In this document: one piece after another, positions 49,441 through 61,141 of the stretch | Layout of the letters: each line of letters begins with the position of its first letter | How positions within the stretch are numbered: position 1 is the stretch's first letter | Assembly (NCBI GenBank): GCA_026261815.1 | Contig: JAMPIT010000575.1 | Span: 37,125,501 to 37,189,500 of the forward strand | Reading direction: 5' to 3' | DNA length: 64,000 nt | Source: Monarcha castaneiventris obscurior | Taxonomy: Eukaryota > Chordata > Aves > Passeriformes > Monarchidae | Program-made: the position numbers and the translations under genes | The notes under the pieces: model-generated | Database searches by the model: none | Seen by the model: only the letters and a program-made list of their open reading frames with translations | Told to the model about the DNA's origin: nothing

Positions 49441-52400
49441 AATATACTTTTATCTCTAAAAATACAGAGGAAACAGGTTAAGTTACTCCCAATGATTTTG
49501 ATCTTTGACCTGATTCTCTCTGAAACAACTTCTTCTGGTTTTTTACCTTTCTGGAGATTTGCAGGGGTCAGGTTGAAATGGCAGCTGCCTTTCAGTGTGT
49601 GGTGAAGCCTGAGGAAGAGCTATTTGCAAGTAGTGCCGTGTTATGTGGAACTTCATTTTAAACGGAGGTTTCAAATTCAGGGGCAGCGAGCCTCACTGGG
49701 CATGAGTTAAGTGTTGTTACTTAGGCTGGAGTCCTTTTTATTTCAGCTGAGCAGCTTTCTCCTTCTCTTGTCAGAAGAAAAAGGAAATGGTGAACATATG
49801 GACTGAGCTTGCTTCTGTGGGATGCTTTGAGAGGGAGTATCCATGTACCTTTGCCTACAGCATCTCCTGGGAGCTGCACACCATCATGGCACCCTTGGGA
49901 TGAGGCAGAAATGATGGAGCAGCCTGGGTTTTGAGGGAACAGGTAGGATGGTATGGGGCTGCCAGCCCTGAGTCCTCCTCTCCTGGTGCACAAACAGAAG
50001 GCGTAAAGCCAGTGACTGACATAACCACATCTTACCTCTCCCCACAAGGGACTGCCTGTGTTTCGGGAACATGCATCAGCAGCCTGGGGACGTGTGACCT
50101 GCCCCATTTATTGGCAAGCACTGGGTTGAATGTTCAGCTTGTGATGTGAGGTGACCACTTGACTAGCAACTTCTCTGCTTGCCCAAGTGTCTAAGGGATG
50201 GGGTGGCTCTATTGGGAAGATTTATCTGCGGGGACTTGGTGTGGCACCACCACAGTGTGGGCTCCCAGCAGGCAGGGAGCAGTCAGACCAAGGAGTCTGA
50301 CAGCAAACTGATGTACAGGAGGGAGACATGATGAATGCAGGGTCAGGGGGACCGGGCCTGACCTTGCCTTGCATGGTTAGATGATTTACTTCAGCCAGTG
50401 TTTGGTGTGCATGCCCAGGATTTGGGAGTACAGGCATCGCAACTTGGCCTTTGGCTGCAGGTGATCCTGACTCCAGAGCAAATAGAAAAGAGTGAGACAT
50501 TGAGATGTGGCTGTTCTTCCTGGTGGCTGCCATTTTCAACAACATTGTGGGGTCATAACACTGTTGTTGATGTTGTCAGTGTTACTATTATACCCCTGTT
50601 GTTATTATTACCCCTGCCTTACCGGTCTCCATTTCATGATCAGTGTCCACTTAACTTTCCAAGATCTACATGGGATTTTGAAAACCAAACCCAAACTCCT
50701 GACCTATGAATAAATGATGAGTTTTGAATGGTAGCCACTGCAGCAGTGGTGAGAAACACAACTGTAGGACCCTTTGTTCTGGAAATTTAGGCCATAAATG
50801 CTGGTGAATATTGCTTTGTAGGGAAACCTTCCTGCCCTAGATTGTGCGGGTACCAAGGGCAGCATAGCGAGACAGTGAGAGCTGGAGTATGTGGGAGGGG
50901 TCTCCTGTGTAACCTGGAGCAAGGGGCTTGAGCTGCTGTGCCTGTTTCGTCATCTGGAAATGGGCTAAGTGTGTGCACTAACCTGACCTTCAAGTATGCA
51001 CGAAAATCAGGGACCTCAAGGACAGTGCTGTCAGGGCAGGTGGAGGCACTTTGCAGTCGAAGCTTTTGTGACAGCTGTTGTGAGTGTGGGTGCCTCAGAG
51101 AAGTCCAGTACCCACAGGGATTTCAGGAGGTAAACAGCAGTATGCCATGCAGTTCATTCCTGCTTGCCAGTGTGACTGGTGGTGAGGCTCTCCATGAAGC
51201 CTGGGCTGCTGTGCTCGTTTAAAGTGCCTTTCACAGAGAAAGGGCAGAGATAGTATGGCTGTTTCCCCTGGCTTTCCATGCAGTGGTCCTGTAGATACTT
51301 GAGGAACATGCTTCTCCAGAGGGAAGCATGGAGCTCTGTTAGTGAGGAGAGCTAAAAGAAATCCAGGCTTCTTTTTTCTTCTTTTTTTAATTTTGTATGA
51401 TTTTGACATTTGAAACTAGATCATAAATGAAAATATACTTTTTCTGAGGTTCTGCCTCTTATGCCAAATACTTTAAAGGCACTTTTCCAAGGTGATTATC
51501 AAAAATCTGCATTAAGAGATACCTCATTTAATCTAACATATGCTGATTGCCATGAAGATATTTTCAACAGATACTCTGCCACGATGTCTGTTATTCTTCA
51601 GGACATAAATAGCTGCTGGACTATAGAGGACTCTGTGGGTAACTGGCAGCTTATGGGTAACCTCTTTCCTGGCACAGAAATAATGGGTTGTTTGTTCCTC
51701 CAGTTGAAGTCCTGATGTGTTTTGATGTTTCTGATTTACATTTTTAGCACTGTTCCTGATACCATTCAGTGTTCTGTGAACAGTCTTTAAACTTGGTGTT
51801 TATTTTGGAGCGTTGGTTTTTCAGCAAACAAATATGTGATTAGCAATTAATGGTTTTGCTATAAATAAACAAAAGCGAACAGTTCAGCTTTAAATAGTGA
51901 TCTCTGCTCTGTGGAGTTTTAATTGAGCCATGCCTGCAAAGCTGAACCTTTCCAAACACGCAACTGGCTTTGAGGGACTCCCAGCTGTGGCGACTGAACT
52001 GGCCGAGTTGGAAAGCTGAAGCCGTGGTGGTTTGAGTAAATGTATGGTTAGCTAAAAAGTGGTTATCATCTCAAATATCTATGCATGAGCCAACCACTGG
52101 AGGGGGGAAGAAGGGTGGTTTCAGCACGGGTGAAATGGTCGAATGCGGCAGGAGGTCCAGCGTGCAGGAGACTTCCAGTGCTGTGCCTTTCCCTTGGGGG
52201 CTGGTCTCTGGGTGGGGGTGACTGGTAGAGGTGGCACCATAGGTGGTACCAGAGGTTCTTCCACACAGCCAAGGCAGATCTGTCTCTCTAAGTGCCACAA
52301 GCACTCCCTTGTGTGCATCGAAAATAGTATGTTATTGTATGCCCTTCAAAATAATTGGATTTAGCCCCTTGTATGGATTTGGGCATTTCTAATGCAGATA

Positions 52401-52780
52401 GCAGTCCAAGGCCAGCTTTGCTGGAGAGCTTCCCTCTTTGCAGTGACTGAACCTTAACACATGATCTGGAAGGAAATTTCTAGGTTTCTCTCAGAACTGT
52501 TAGGTTTAAAGCTGGCTCCATCTACTTTTCTATTTCCCACATGATGTCTGCAGTGTGTATTCCACTTATCTGAGAGAAAGTGTGATTTATTTGACCTGAT
52601 GCAGCTGTGCGTTGCTTCTTACTTAGGCAGGTTAACCAACTACTATGGCCTGAGCTGGATGTAATTTTAAAAAGTAATGGCAACAGCCCTCTCTCTAGAT
52701 ACTGCCTGTTTGAACAAATGACAAACTTGCTGATTTTTTGTGGAAAAAGTTGGAGAGCAGCCACTGTATTTATCAACAAT

Positions 52781-52821
52781 CTTTTTTTTTGTTGTTTTTT
52801 TTCTTTTTTTTTTTTTTTTTT
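52781..52821. repeat. Long poly-T tract
   Basis: T runs interrupted by G and one C over about 41 bases. It could be the A-tail of a minus-strand retroposon, but no body is recognised on its left. Confidence 0.9.
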
Positions 52822-53316
52822 GTGAACAGCTGTGGGCTCTTACAGTTTGTCCAAGTTTTCAGAGACACTTTCATCAGAGGGCCACCGAGAGGCAGATTTT
52901 GGGGAGCTGGCTTTCAGAAAGGTGGCTGCTCTGCAGTGCCTAGAAGCCAGACCCATGTAGATATCTCTAGCTGGTGTTGCTCCAGAAGCAGCTCCATGTT
53001 ATGCCTGTGACACAGCAGCAAGTGCCAGCACCCTACAGATTCCTGTCCTACCAAAAAGGAAAAATGTTCATTACTAAACCTAGGTTTTGTTCTCAAATCT
53101 CAAACTTGTTGAGAATCTCAATCAAAATATTTTCTCCTTCCACTTCCATCATGATCTCTTTCTATTGCTGTGTGTCACAGCTATCTTGCAGAGAAATGGC
53201 ATTGCAAAACCAATAATCCAATTCCTAGCATCAAGGAAGAAATTTTTTTTCTTTTTCTTTCTTTGTGTCTAGGTTAGCAAGATCTAGCAATTTCTCAAGT
53301 GGTTGTTCTGTTTAAT

Positions 53317-53338
53317 TGTTTTGTTTTGTTTTGTTTTC
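53317..53338. repeat. (TTTTG)n repeat
   Basis: About four copies of the pentamer ttttg. Confidence 0.9.
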
Positions 53339-53452
53339 GTAAAAGCTTAATGGATACATTAATACGTCTTCTTTGGTGTAGAGTGAAAAGCTTTATCCTA
53401 CAGTCTCTTTGTAAAATCCTTACTAGACTATCGTGATTTTGATTTGGCATCT

Positions 53453-53520
53453 CATAATCATAGAACCATAGAATGGTTAGGGTTGGGAGGGATCTTTAAA
53501 TATCACGTAGTCCAACCTGA
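53453..53520 (-). mobile_element. CR1 LINE tail remnant
   Basis: Only the extreme 3' end in antisense survives: cataatcatagaaccataga, then atggttagggttgggaggga and gtagtccaacctga. It is too short to assign a subfamily. Confidence 0.8.
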
Positions 53521-54146
53521 CAGTCTTTTCCCTTAATCTCCATTTTATGTTGTGTATTTTACATGGAGCTGTCAGCAGTGAAGAAGCTTTTGTATATGCA
53601 TCTCTATTTTCAATCTCCCTTCATTTGCCCATATATAAAGGTCTGGACCATTTGAGCTGCCCTACCTCCCCACACAGACTGTGAGGGAGATGTATAGTAT
53701 TTTTTTCCTCTGAGAGTAACAGCTTACTGCAATCCTTATACCTACATACCTATTATGGCCCTGGAAACAGTAGTTGTAAATCTCATGGACTTCTTTCTTA
53801 CTATAAACTATATCCAAATAGTTTATACAAGCCTCTGAAAGCTGTCAAAAGGAGTATGTGCAGTATCCCAAACACAGAGCAGGCCAGAGGCAGCAACCAG
53901 CAGCAGTTGGGACTAGCGGGTGTGAGTTTTTAGGAAAACAACCATGGAAGAGAGTTCATGGTGGGAACTGAGCCTTGTGTGGGAAAGGTGGATGACCCTG
54001 CTTTTTTAGCTGCAGGGTCATCACATTCACATCAGTGCTGCAGCTCATAAAGTGCATGTTTCATTGTTGTGTTTCACCTGGTATTGTAAAACATTGAGAT
54101 TCGGGTTGCTCTAGGGTTTTGTACAAAAGACTGTCTGGTCTCAATT

Positions 54147-54210
54147 GTATTATTATTATTATTATTATTTGCATTATTTGCATTATTTGCATTATTTGCA
54201 TTCTTTGCAT
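54147..54210. repeat. (ATT)n microsatellite grading into a 9-bp octamer array
   Basis: TTA/ATT triplets (54147-54166) run into a 9-base repeat ATTTGCATT. It supplies perfect ATTTGCAT octamers at 54167, 54176, 54185 and 54194, plus a CTTTGCAT variant at 54203. ATTTGCAT is the reverse complement of ATGCAAAT, the POU-factor octamer. Confidence 0.95.
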
Positions 54211-57200
54211 TATGGTAAGGGCAGAGTTGCAAAGAGCCCAGTCAGATCACTGCTCAAGTCCTGCTGTCTGCAGCTGGAATGTGCCCCATGGCAGGCTGTG
54301 GTCCTGCTCCCCATTCTCAGCAGCCTCTGGGTGTATGAGTAGAGCTCTTGCCCCTGAGGATCAGAGATGCAGCTTGGTAAAAAGCTGGTTGTTTGGAGGG
54401 GATCCAAAGTTACTTGTGGTGAAGGGAGAGCTGGGGAAAGACCAGCAGTGACAGGAGTGGGACTCACTGATGCTGGATTTTTGCTGCTGACATTGCACCC
54501 TGAAAGAGCTTTCAAGCTAGGGCTCTTTGGATGAGGGTCAAAGTAGATTTATGAGTAAAACATTAGAGGGAAAAAAAAGGGCCAGATAAGCAAGAAATAA
54601 TATAATTGAGTGTGTTTCGTAAGGAAGCCCCCATGAAAATAACTGGCTCTTTTTGAAACTGCCCCAAAGCATCCCCATTTTACAGTGACTAAGAAGCAGG
54701 AGCCAGGGGGGATTTGAGATACACAAAGCGTGAAAACTGGATATCAGCCTTTGTTTCCCTGGGGACAGACCACCAAGGGACAAGCTCAAATCCTTTGTAA
54801 GGTGGCTCCCAGGAATTCACTTTTGACAGATCTCACATGGCGGCAAATTATTCCTCCCCCCTCCTCCTGCCATTTCCCCAAGCCACATTTCATCCTCGAG
54901 GGGAGAGTCCAGCAGATCCTTTGCACCCTCTCTTCGGGGAGAAAAACGATGCCCGGCTCCTGCTTGCAAGTGGAAGCATTTGCTGATGAGCTGATACTTG
55001 CCAAAAATTGGTGTTGTATGGAAAAAATCCCCAGCACCTGCTAGGAAAACAAAGTTATTCATAACATACGGCTGGGTGGCTAAATCTTCACTTCCTAGGA
55101 ACGGCCTGAATTACACTTACTACACACTGAGCGGCCTGTCTCCCGTGTGGAATGACATGCAGGCAGCAGGAGGATTTGCAGCTCTGAGAAAGGTTAGGAT
55201 TTATAGTGCTGTCTCTTGCAAGGGCTTACTCTGCAGAAATGATCATTTTGTCTTCACCTTCTCTTTTGGGGATAAACACATCATGATATAATCATATATA
55301 TGGAAAAGCAGATCTTCGTGCTCATCAGGGAGCAGGTAGCTCCATGAATATATCTCCTGTTGTAAATCTGTTGGTGTCAGTAAGGTATTTTTTTCCCCTC
55401 CTGCCTTGACTTGAACACACATCTTTAATTCATTTCTGTATGGCACAAGTTCTAAATTCTTACTCTGTATTCTGATTTGTTTTCCTGGCCAGTAAATTGT
55501 TAGCCTTTCCTAACAGGATGAATTACTGTGGAGTGCAAGGAAGTTGTCTGGCTAGGAAAAGTGTTGTTTAAACATGCTTTTTTCCCTTACTATTCATTTG
55601 ACAACGTGCTAGTGTAATTGACAACATTGCCTGTGTAATGAGAGGAGAGTTAAAAAATCCATGTCTCTCTCTAGTCTGTGCTTGAGCTTTGCAGGTAGAA
55701 TGACACTTTGGTCTTTAAACTCCTAGACTGATATCTTCCATATGCCTAAACACTATTTTCCATGAGTTTGGAAGAGTTTTCAGTGGTTCTGTGCTATGGA
55801 AGAGACTCCTTCCAAGAGAGGGCACTAATGTACGTGGGCTCTCACCTCCTGGTTGCGATATTGACAAAACAGTTGTTGTCAAATTTTTTCTATCACTAAT
55901 GCAGCTTGATGTAAGCCTTTCATAGGTGACAACTGCGAACCTATCACAATGCATTTTGCAGATCCTCATGGCCTGGTCATGCAGAAGTTTTTGTGTAGTC
56001 AAATTGCTGTTGTTGATAGAAAAGAACATTGAGAAGAAGAGGTTTCATGCCTGTGTGGCAAGCTTGTGGGTTTTGTGCTTTGATGATTAGGCCACAAGAA
56101 TAGGTTGGCTGTTGTTGATGTTGACATTTGAGTGAAATGAGTTGCCTTGTAAAATTAGGGTCACTTCCAAAGAAATCAAGAGCTTCTGTTCCTGCAGCAG
56201 ATGCATGACTTCTCTACATACTCTTTACCTTCATGTGCATGTGGTGTTATTGTTCTTCTGCTTCCTAAAAATACCTTTACATTTTCAAATACACCTTTTT
56301 TGCTCTAAATCTGCTTATTTAGTAAAATTTAAATAGCTGCCATTTGAAGGAGAATTGTGACAGCTCTCTCGAGGAAGCAATAGTAATTTCAAATAGTAGT
56401 ATTTTCCATACCATGAGGTCTCCAGTCCTGTCCTGTGTGAGGAGATACCTTTCCTTTGCCAGCTTCACCAAGAGAAATACTAATTAACATGGAAACCATT
56501 AAGTCAAGGTTTCTTGACCCCTTTTTTTCCCCATACACACTGGTGCATAAATACCTTGACTCTAAGAAAGTTGCAATCTGAAGTCGAGAAACTGCCTTTT
56601 CCTCCTCATAGTCCAGAGGACCTGTATGTAAGACCTTCATTGGGTTCTTCACCCTTTGTTGAGTGAAGCTGGAAGTTAAAGCACAGATGGGTTTCTTCTG
56701 TCTTCAAAAATCACGTAAAAAAGTCTTCAGTGGTTGTTTTGTATTAGCTAGTCACATCGTCTGAATTTATTTGCCTAATGGCCAACTGGAAACACGCTCA
56801 CAGGGTATAATTGGGCTTGAAGGTAAAGTAGGGAGGGCGGAGGAGACTCTTCTGTTATCCCTTCTGTGGCCTGCTAAATGCTTATTCCTTCTGTTTGCTA
56901 AAGAAATGTGCCTGCTGTATTCTTTATATTCTATTAAAGACCTTTTGGCTCTTGTTTACCCCAGAGACATATGCACTGTTTTCTTTTTCAAGTATTTTAT
57001 GGTGTGGAGATCTCTGGAATTAAAAAAAATAGCCTAGGGAGAAGGAGTCAAACCAAGGAACACACAGCACTTGTTTCATATCTGCACATTGAGTTAGAGG
57101 CACATTCTTGGTGTGGAGGAATCCTGGCAGTTCCTGGGACTTTGGTCTTCCTTCTCTGTCTGGTGGGGTGTTATGTTTGGATGCAGCCCAGACTGGCAGT

Positions 57201-57584
57201 TGGCAGAGCCAAGATGAGATAAAGGAGTGATGATCATACCTCTCTCCATTCCTCTAAGGAGCACCAGCCATCTACAGGTCCTTGCAGCTACTCTGCAAGG
57301 TTTGGGTCACATAGTTAGTCTTTGTTCAAGGAGCAGAGGGAAATGACTTGAATGATGAACTGAATTTGAAGTTACAGAGTTCTCCATGATGTTAAAGTTT
57401 GTTTTAAACAGTATTTAAAAATCAAGATGTGCTGTTGTATTTTTCCAATTTTTCCTTCCCACTTCAAGACCAGAGTATTTAAGAAGAGCTAGAGTGGAAG
57501 GATGCTGGACTGCTACATTTTTTTTTCACCTCCTTGGGTAGTAAGAAGGGAGTTGTTTCCTTTTAGTCTCTGCTGCTCTTGCAG

Positions 57585-57678
57585 AGCAGTTCTCTGCTCT
57601 CAGAAAGCTTTTCCCTTTTTCCTGTTCCCTTTTCCCTTCATTTCCTTTCTTTTTTCCTTTTTTTTTCCCTTTCATACT
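57585..57678. repeat. Polypyrimidine tract (TTTCCC-rich)
   Basis: About 90 bases of nearly pure T/C on the plus strand with irregular tttccctt units; purine-free runs can form triplex DNA. Confidence 0.85.
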
Positions 57679-58242
57679 AACCATGTTGAGCAGTACCAGG
57701 GGATTTTATTTTTCAGTAGTTCCTGCCCAAACATTTGAAAATCAAGCAAAAGTAATCACAACCCTTCTCTTCACTTGAAACCATAACATTTTTTGACAAG
57801 AAGTGCCTTTAAAGAAATGCCTCCTAATTTATGGCGGGTTGCTTTGTACTTTGTTTCTGTAACCTATCTCATTACATTTCCTGTGTGTTAAGTATGTATG
57901 TATTACGAGTTCTTACAAAACAAATATCCCAGAAGAAAGGAATTCAGTAAATGAATAAAACATTCTTGGGTTGCCCAAGTGGCAGCTTAATAGCTCATCC
58001 ATTGGGACTTTCATATAATATAATGATGATAGCCATATAAATATATGGATAGATGAATAACTTCAATGAGGAGCTTGTTACAACTCTGCATACCACATGT
58101 GAAATTAAATCGAACTCTGAAAGTGCTGCCTGATGAGAAGGTCCTGTTTTTCCAGTGCCAACCATGAAATTCTGCCTAGAAATACACAAACTGTGTGTCT
58201 GTGTATACATATGTACACATAGCTAAAACATGCTTCCAATAG

Positions 58243-58265
58243 GACACACACACACGTATACATAT
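58243..58265. repeat. (CA)n short microsatellite
   Basis: gacacacacacacgtatacat, a short CA run ending in alternating purine-pyrimidine sequence. Confidence 0.8.
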
Positions 58266-59090
58266 GCTGCTTCTAGGTGGAATTTGGTGTTTCAGGACTT
58301 GTACTGATTGCACTGAACCTCTAAAACTTTGTAGACTATTGACATGACTGGGTTTGCAGCAGTGTGCTTGAGACTAGGTCTTAGCCCTGGCTTTCTCTAA
58401 AAATTACAAGATAAATGGTATAGGAGCATAAGGAGCATATAGGAGCACAGTCATGTTATATTGCCTAGGACATATACAACTTTTTCATTAGGTTCCCCTA
58501 ATCACAGAGCTTTGTAAATGTCTACTTTGATGCTTGTCTGCCACAGCAGTCCGTAACCTTCGATAGGGCTGAAAGTAAAGTTTCAAATAATTTTTTTTGT
58601 AGTAATGATATTCTCAGGAAAACTGATGTCCAGTTATGCTGGACTTGAAAACCTGAAGCTGATGACCCTGAAAGATGGAGAGAAAGCAGCTCATGCTGAA
58701 CTATGGCATGGACAGGAGAAACTAGGCCACCAAATGAGACATAAATAGGACAAGACAATTCATTTCCTTACTTCAAAGAATAGGAACATGAATTTCTAGG
58801 AAGTTGCTGAACTGTGGTGAAAGAAGTGTAGGTGCTCATATGAAACATAACATCAGTCTCTTTTGTAAGCCAGCAAAAATTCTCTCTGTCTTAGAAGGAG
58901 GAGGGACTGGTATTGTAGTGTAGACAAAGAATGCTGAAATGCTCTTCATGAAAGGCAGTAATACAGTGATTGTGTGTTGATTGTTTTAATAATGCACCTC
59001 CCAGAAGAGCCCTTTATTTTCTCATGAGTTATATCTCATTAGAAGTTCTCATTTTCATTGGCTGGCTTTTCCTCAGCAGTTTATTGTATG

Positions 59091-59124
<34 letters not shown>

Positions 59125-59156
59125 GCACATATATATGGGTGTGTATATATATATAA
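59091..59156. repeat. (TG)n(TA)n compound microsatellite
   Basis: Alternating GT then TA runs, with an interrupted second TA/TG block. The sequence is capable of Z-DNA or slipped structures. Confidence 0.95.
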
Positions 59157-59889
59157 AATACAACTAGCATCATGTCCCACAGTGGTCTGAAACAACAGCT
59201 TTTAATGTCAGTACTCAAAAGTGATCACATAAAGCCCCATGAAAATAAGGGACTTTGATATTTTTGTACTGGTGGATTAAAGTGATGAATGTTTGTTGTG
59301 CTGAAGAATAAGGTGCCACTGCTGATCTTTAAGCTGAAGGAAATGGCAACAACAATAAAATAATCTTTCTTAGATGAAGTAGAAAAATTCCATCCTGGGG
59401 CTCTTGGAGGTCAGCCTGAGCACAGGGAGACCAGTTCCCCTCATGTACCCAAAGCATATTGGAGAACTGTGCTTACTTGATGTATGAACTGTGTGGAACA
59501 AGATGTTAATCATAGGACTCACATGGTATATGCACAGTAATTGAGTGGGCATATTCAGAAAAGAAACTGCCACAAATGAAATTTGCTGGCTACTGGGGAA
59601 TGCAGGTCCAGAAGGTGATACAATCTTATATTTTTATTCTCTTTTTAAAAGAGTTACTTTATTTTTTTTAATACAATAGAAAATAAAATAAAAAGGAAAC
59701 AAAGCAAGGGGAGAACTGCATGTGAAAATAAGTGTATTGAAAGATGAGTGCTTTCACAAACACTTGAGAATTGACAAAATTGATCCGTGTGTTAAACGAT
59801 GGGATATAGACTATGGGATCAGGAAGTTAAGTGTTGTGTATGGACATTGCAATATCAGTATGATAAATTGATTGTTGTTAGTAAACAAT

Positions 59890-59966
59890 CTGCAATAGTC
59901 CCTCTGTTATTTTGGAGGTGCAATAGTCCCTGAAACTGCAGTAGTCCCTCTGTTATATTGGAGGTG
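59890..59966. repeat. Direct repeat, 2 x 31 bp with partial third copy
   Basis: Copies at 59890-59920 and 59936-59966 differ at two positions. The 15-base spacer (59921-59935) starts with caatagtccct, itself a partial copy. Confidence 0.9.
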
Positions 59967-60846
59967 ATAACTAACATGTATTCATATTCCAAAACTTGCA
60001 TGCAATTTATAGATCTTCTTGGGAAAGTTGAAATCATGTTGGAAGTTTAAATTAACCTCTGTCGTTATTGACAATTTTTCCTATCCTTTTCCTCCCTGTA
60101 TTCTAGGTTGGAGAAAACTACATTTTCAAGCAGCTTTTAAATGACAATGAGAACAACGTGTGTGTGCATTGGGCCTTTCAATAATTGCCTTTTAAAATCG
60201 ATTTTTATGATTTTCACAAGTAGCAGTGCATGTACTCTGTAACAAAAAAGCTTATTCCCACTGCCTTACTGTAAGCACCTGCCTAGTTTCCTCAGGCTCC
60301 TTTCCTCTGCTTTCAAGGGGGAAGCAATAAGCAGGACTTGGCTCCCAGCTTCTGCAGTACCCTCCAACAACCTTCAGCCAGTGCCTCCACTTACTCTGTC
60401 TCTGCTTAACCTCACAATTTAGATTCTTGAAGTGAGGCACCTAGCCTTTTCTGAACATATCTGTATTTAAAGTAATGACTGCATAATGACTTTTTATTCT
60501 CCTTGTTCTTGGTGGCTCGAATGTCATCATTCTTAACTGACCCAAAAAAAAAAAAAAGGGTAACATTTGATTATCACAGTGCTACATACTCATGAGAATC
60601 CTGTCTCTCTTCCAAACATTGGGGCTGAAAATGAGTTTTCCAATATGCTCTGAAAACAAACAAATTTAGGCTTAGTTGGAGCTGCTGATAAATAAAACCC
60701 AAAAATTTCTGTATGTGATTCATCCTTCTATATAAACTCATACAAATATGTGTGGCTGATTTTAATTTTTTTTCACTGTGATTATTATTCTGGACTGTGT
60801 GCACATGTATATGGTTGTGGTAGGGTCTCTTATGTTAAAAAAGTGT

Positions 60847-60869
60847 ACATACATACATACATATGTATA
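60847..60869. repeat. (CATA)n microsatellite
   Basis: About four CATA tetramers precede further TATG-rich alternating sequence up to 60908. Confidence 0.85.
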
Positions 60870-61100
60870 GTTATATCTATGTGCCTGTATGTGCACATGC
60901 ATGTATACTACTCAGACAAGTGTGAAAATGCCCAGAGCTGGTGTGATTGTTTATGTGTGTATGTATAGTGTTCTTCCTTCCTGTTTTGTTAAATATATGG
61001 TGAATCCGTATTACATGGATTTTACTTTTGATTAGAAATACCATAAGTAATTTTGACATGTCACTTCACGGTACAGTTTTTATCTCTTGATCAACTGTTC

Positions 61101-61123
61101 CCTGTTTTCTCTCTCTGTCACAG
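61101..61123 (+). other. 3' splice site (acceptor) of the FAT3 start-codon exon
   Basis: A pyrimidine-rich tract (cctgttttctctctctgtca) runs directly into CAG at 61121-61123, followed by GGTGAAAG. The FAT3 ATG is only 17 bases further on, so this exon carries the end of the 5' UTR plus the start of the protein. FAT1 is organised in the same way, with a non-coding exon 1 and a large coding exon 2. This implies one or more upstream 5' UTR exons. Confidence 0.8.
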
Positions 61124-61132
61124 GGTGAAAGA

Positions 61133-61141
61133 ATGATGTGA
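61133..61141 (+). promoter_or_regulatory. Two-codon upstream ORF overlapping the FAT3 start codon
   Basis: The nine bases ATG ATG TGA form a minimal upstream ORF, 9 bases inside the exon. The last base of its TGA is the first base of the FAT3 ATG (TGATGG). The first upstream ATG has A at -3. Ribosomes starting here would stop on top of the main start, an arrangement that could allow termination-coupled re-initiation or simply reduce translation. The sequence is directly visible; the regulatory role is inferred. Confidence 0.5.

Larger units (their letters stand above)
43779..53452. other. Non-coding DNA, probable FAT3 first intron or upstream desert
   Basis: AT-rich sequence with simple repeats at 48.3, 49.4 and 52.8 kb and a candidate conserved element at 47.1 kb. 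Short frames such as the 81-codon one at 44181-44426 are unrecognised. Confidence 0.55.
53521..61100. other. Non-coding DNA immediately upstream of the FAT3 coding exon
   Basis: AT-rich with several microsatellites. A possible 94-base exon at 55099-55192 is discussed under findings. No other coding signal appears until the splice acceptor at 61123. Confidence 0.55.

Noticed and set aside
52781..52821. Poly-T tract as a minus-strand processed pseudogene tail
   Set aside because: No recognisable gene body or target-site duplication could be seen next to it.
54119..54451. Plus-strand frame with a repeated Ile-Ile-Cys peptide
   Set aside because: Direct translation of the ATT/ATTTGCATT microsatellite.
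1..61100. Search for CRISPR-like arrays, tRNA genes, endogenous viral genes and further CR1 coding regions
   Set aside because: No regularly spaced repeats, no tRNA-like cloverleaf recognised, no LTR pair or viral protein motif noticed; a computational scan would be more sensitive than reading by eye.
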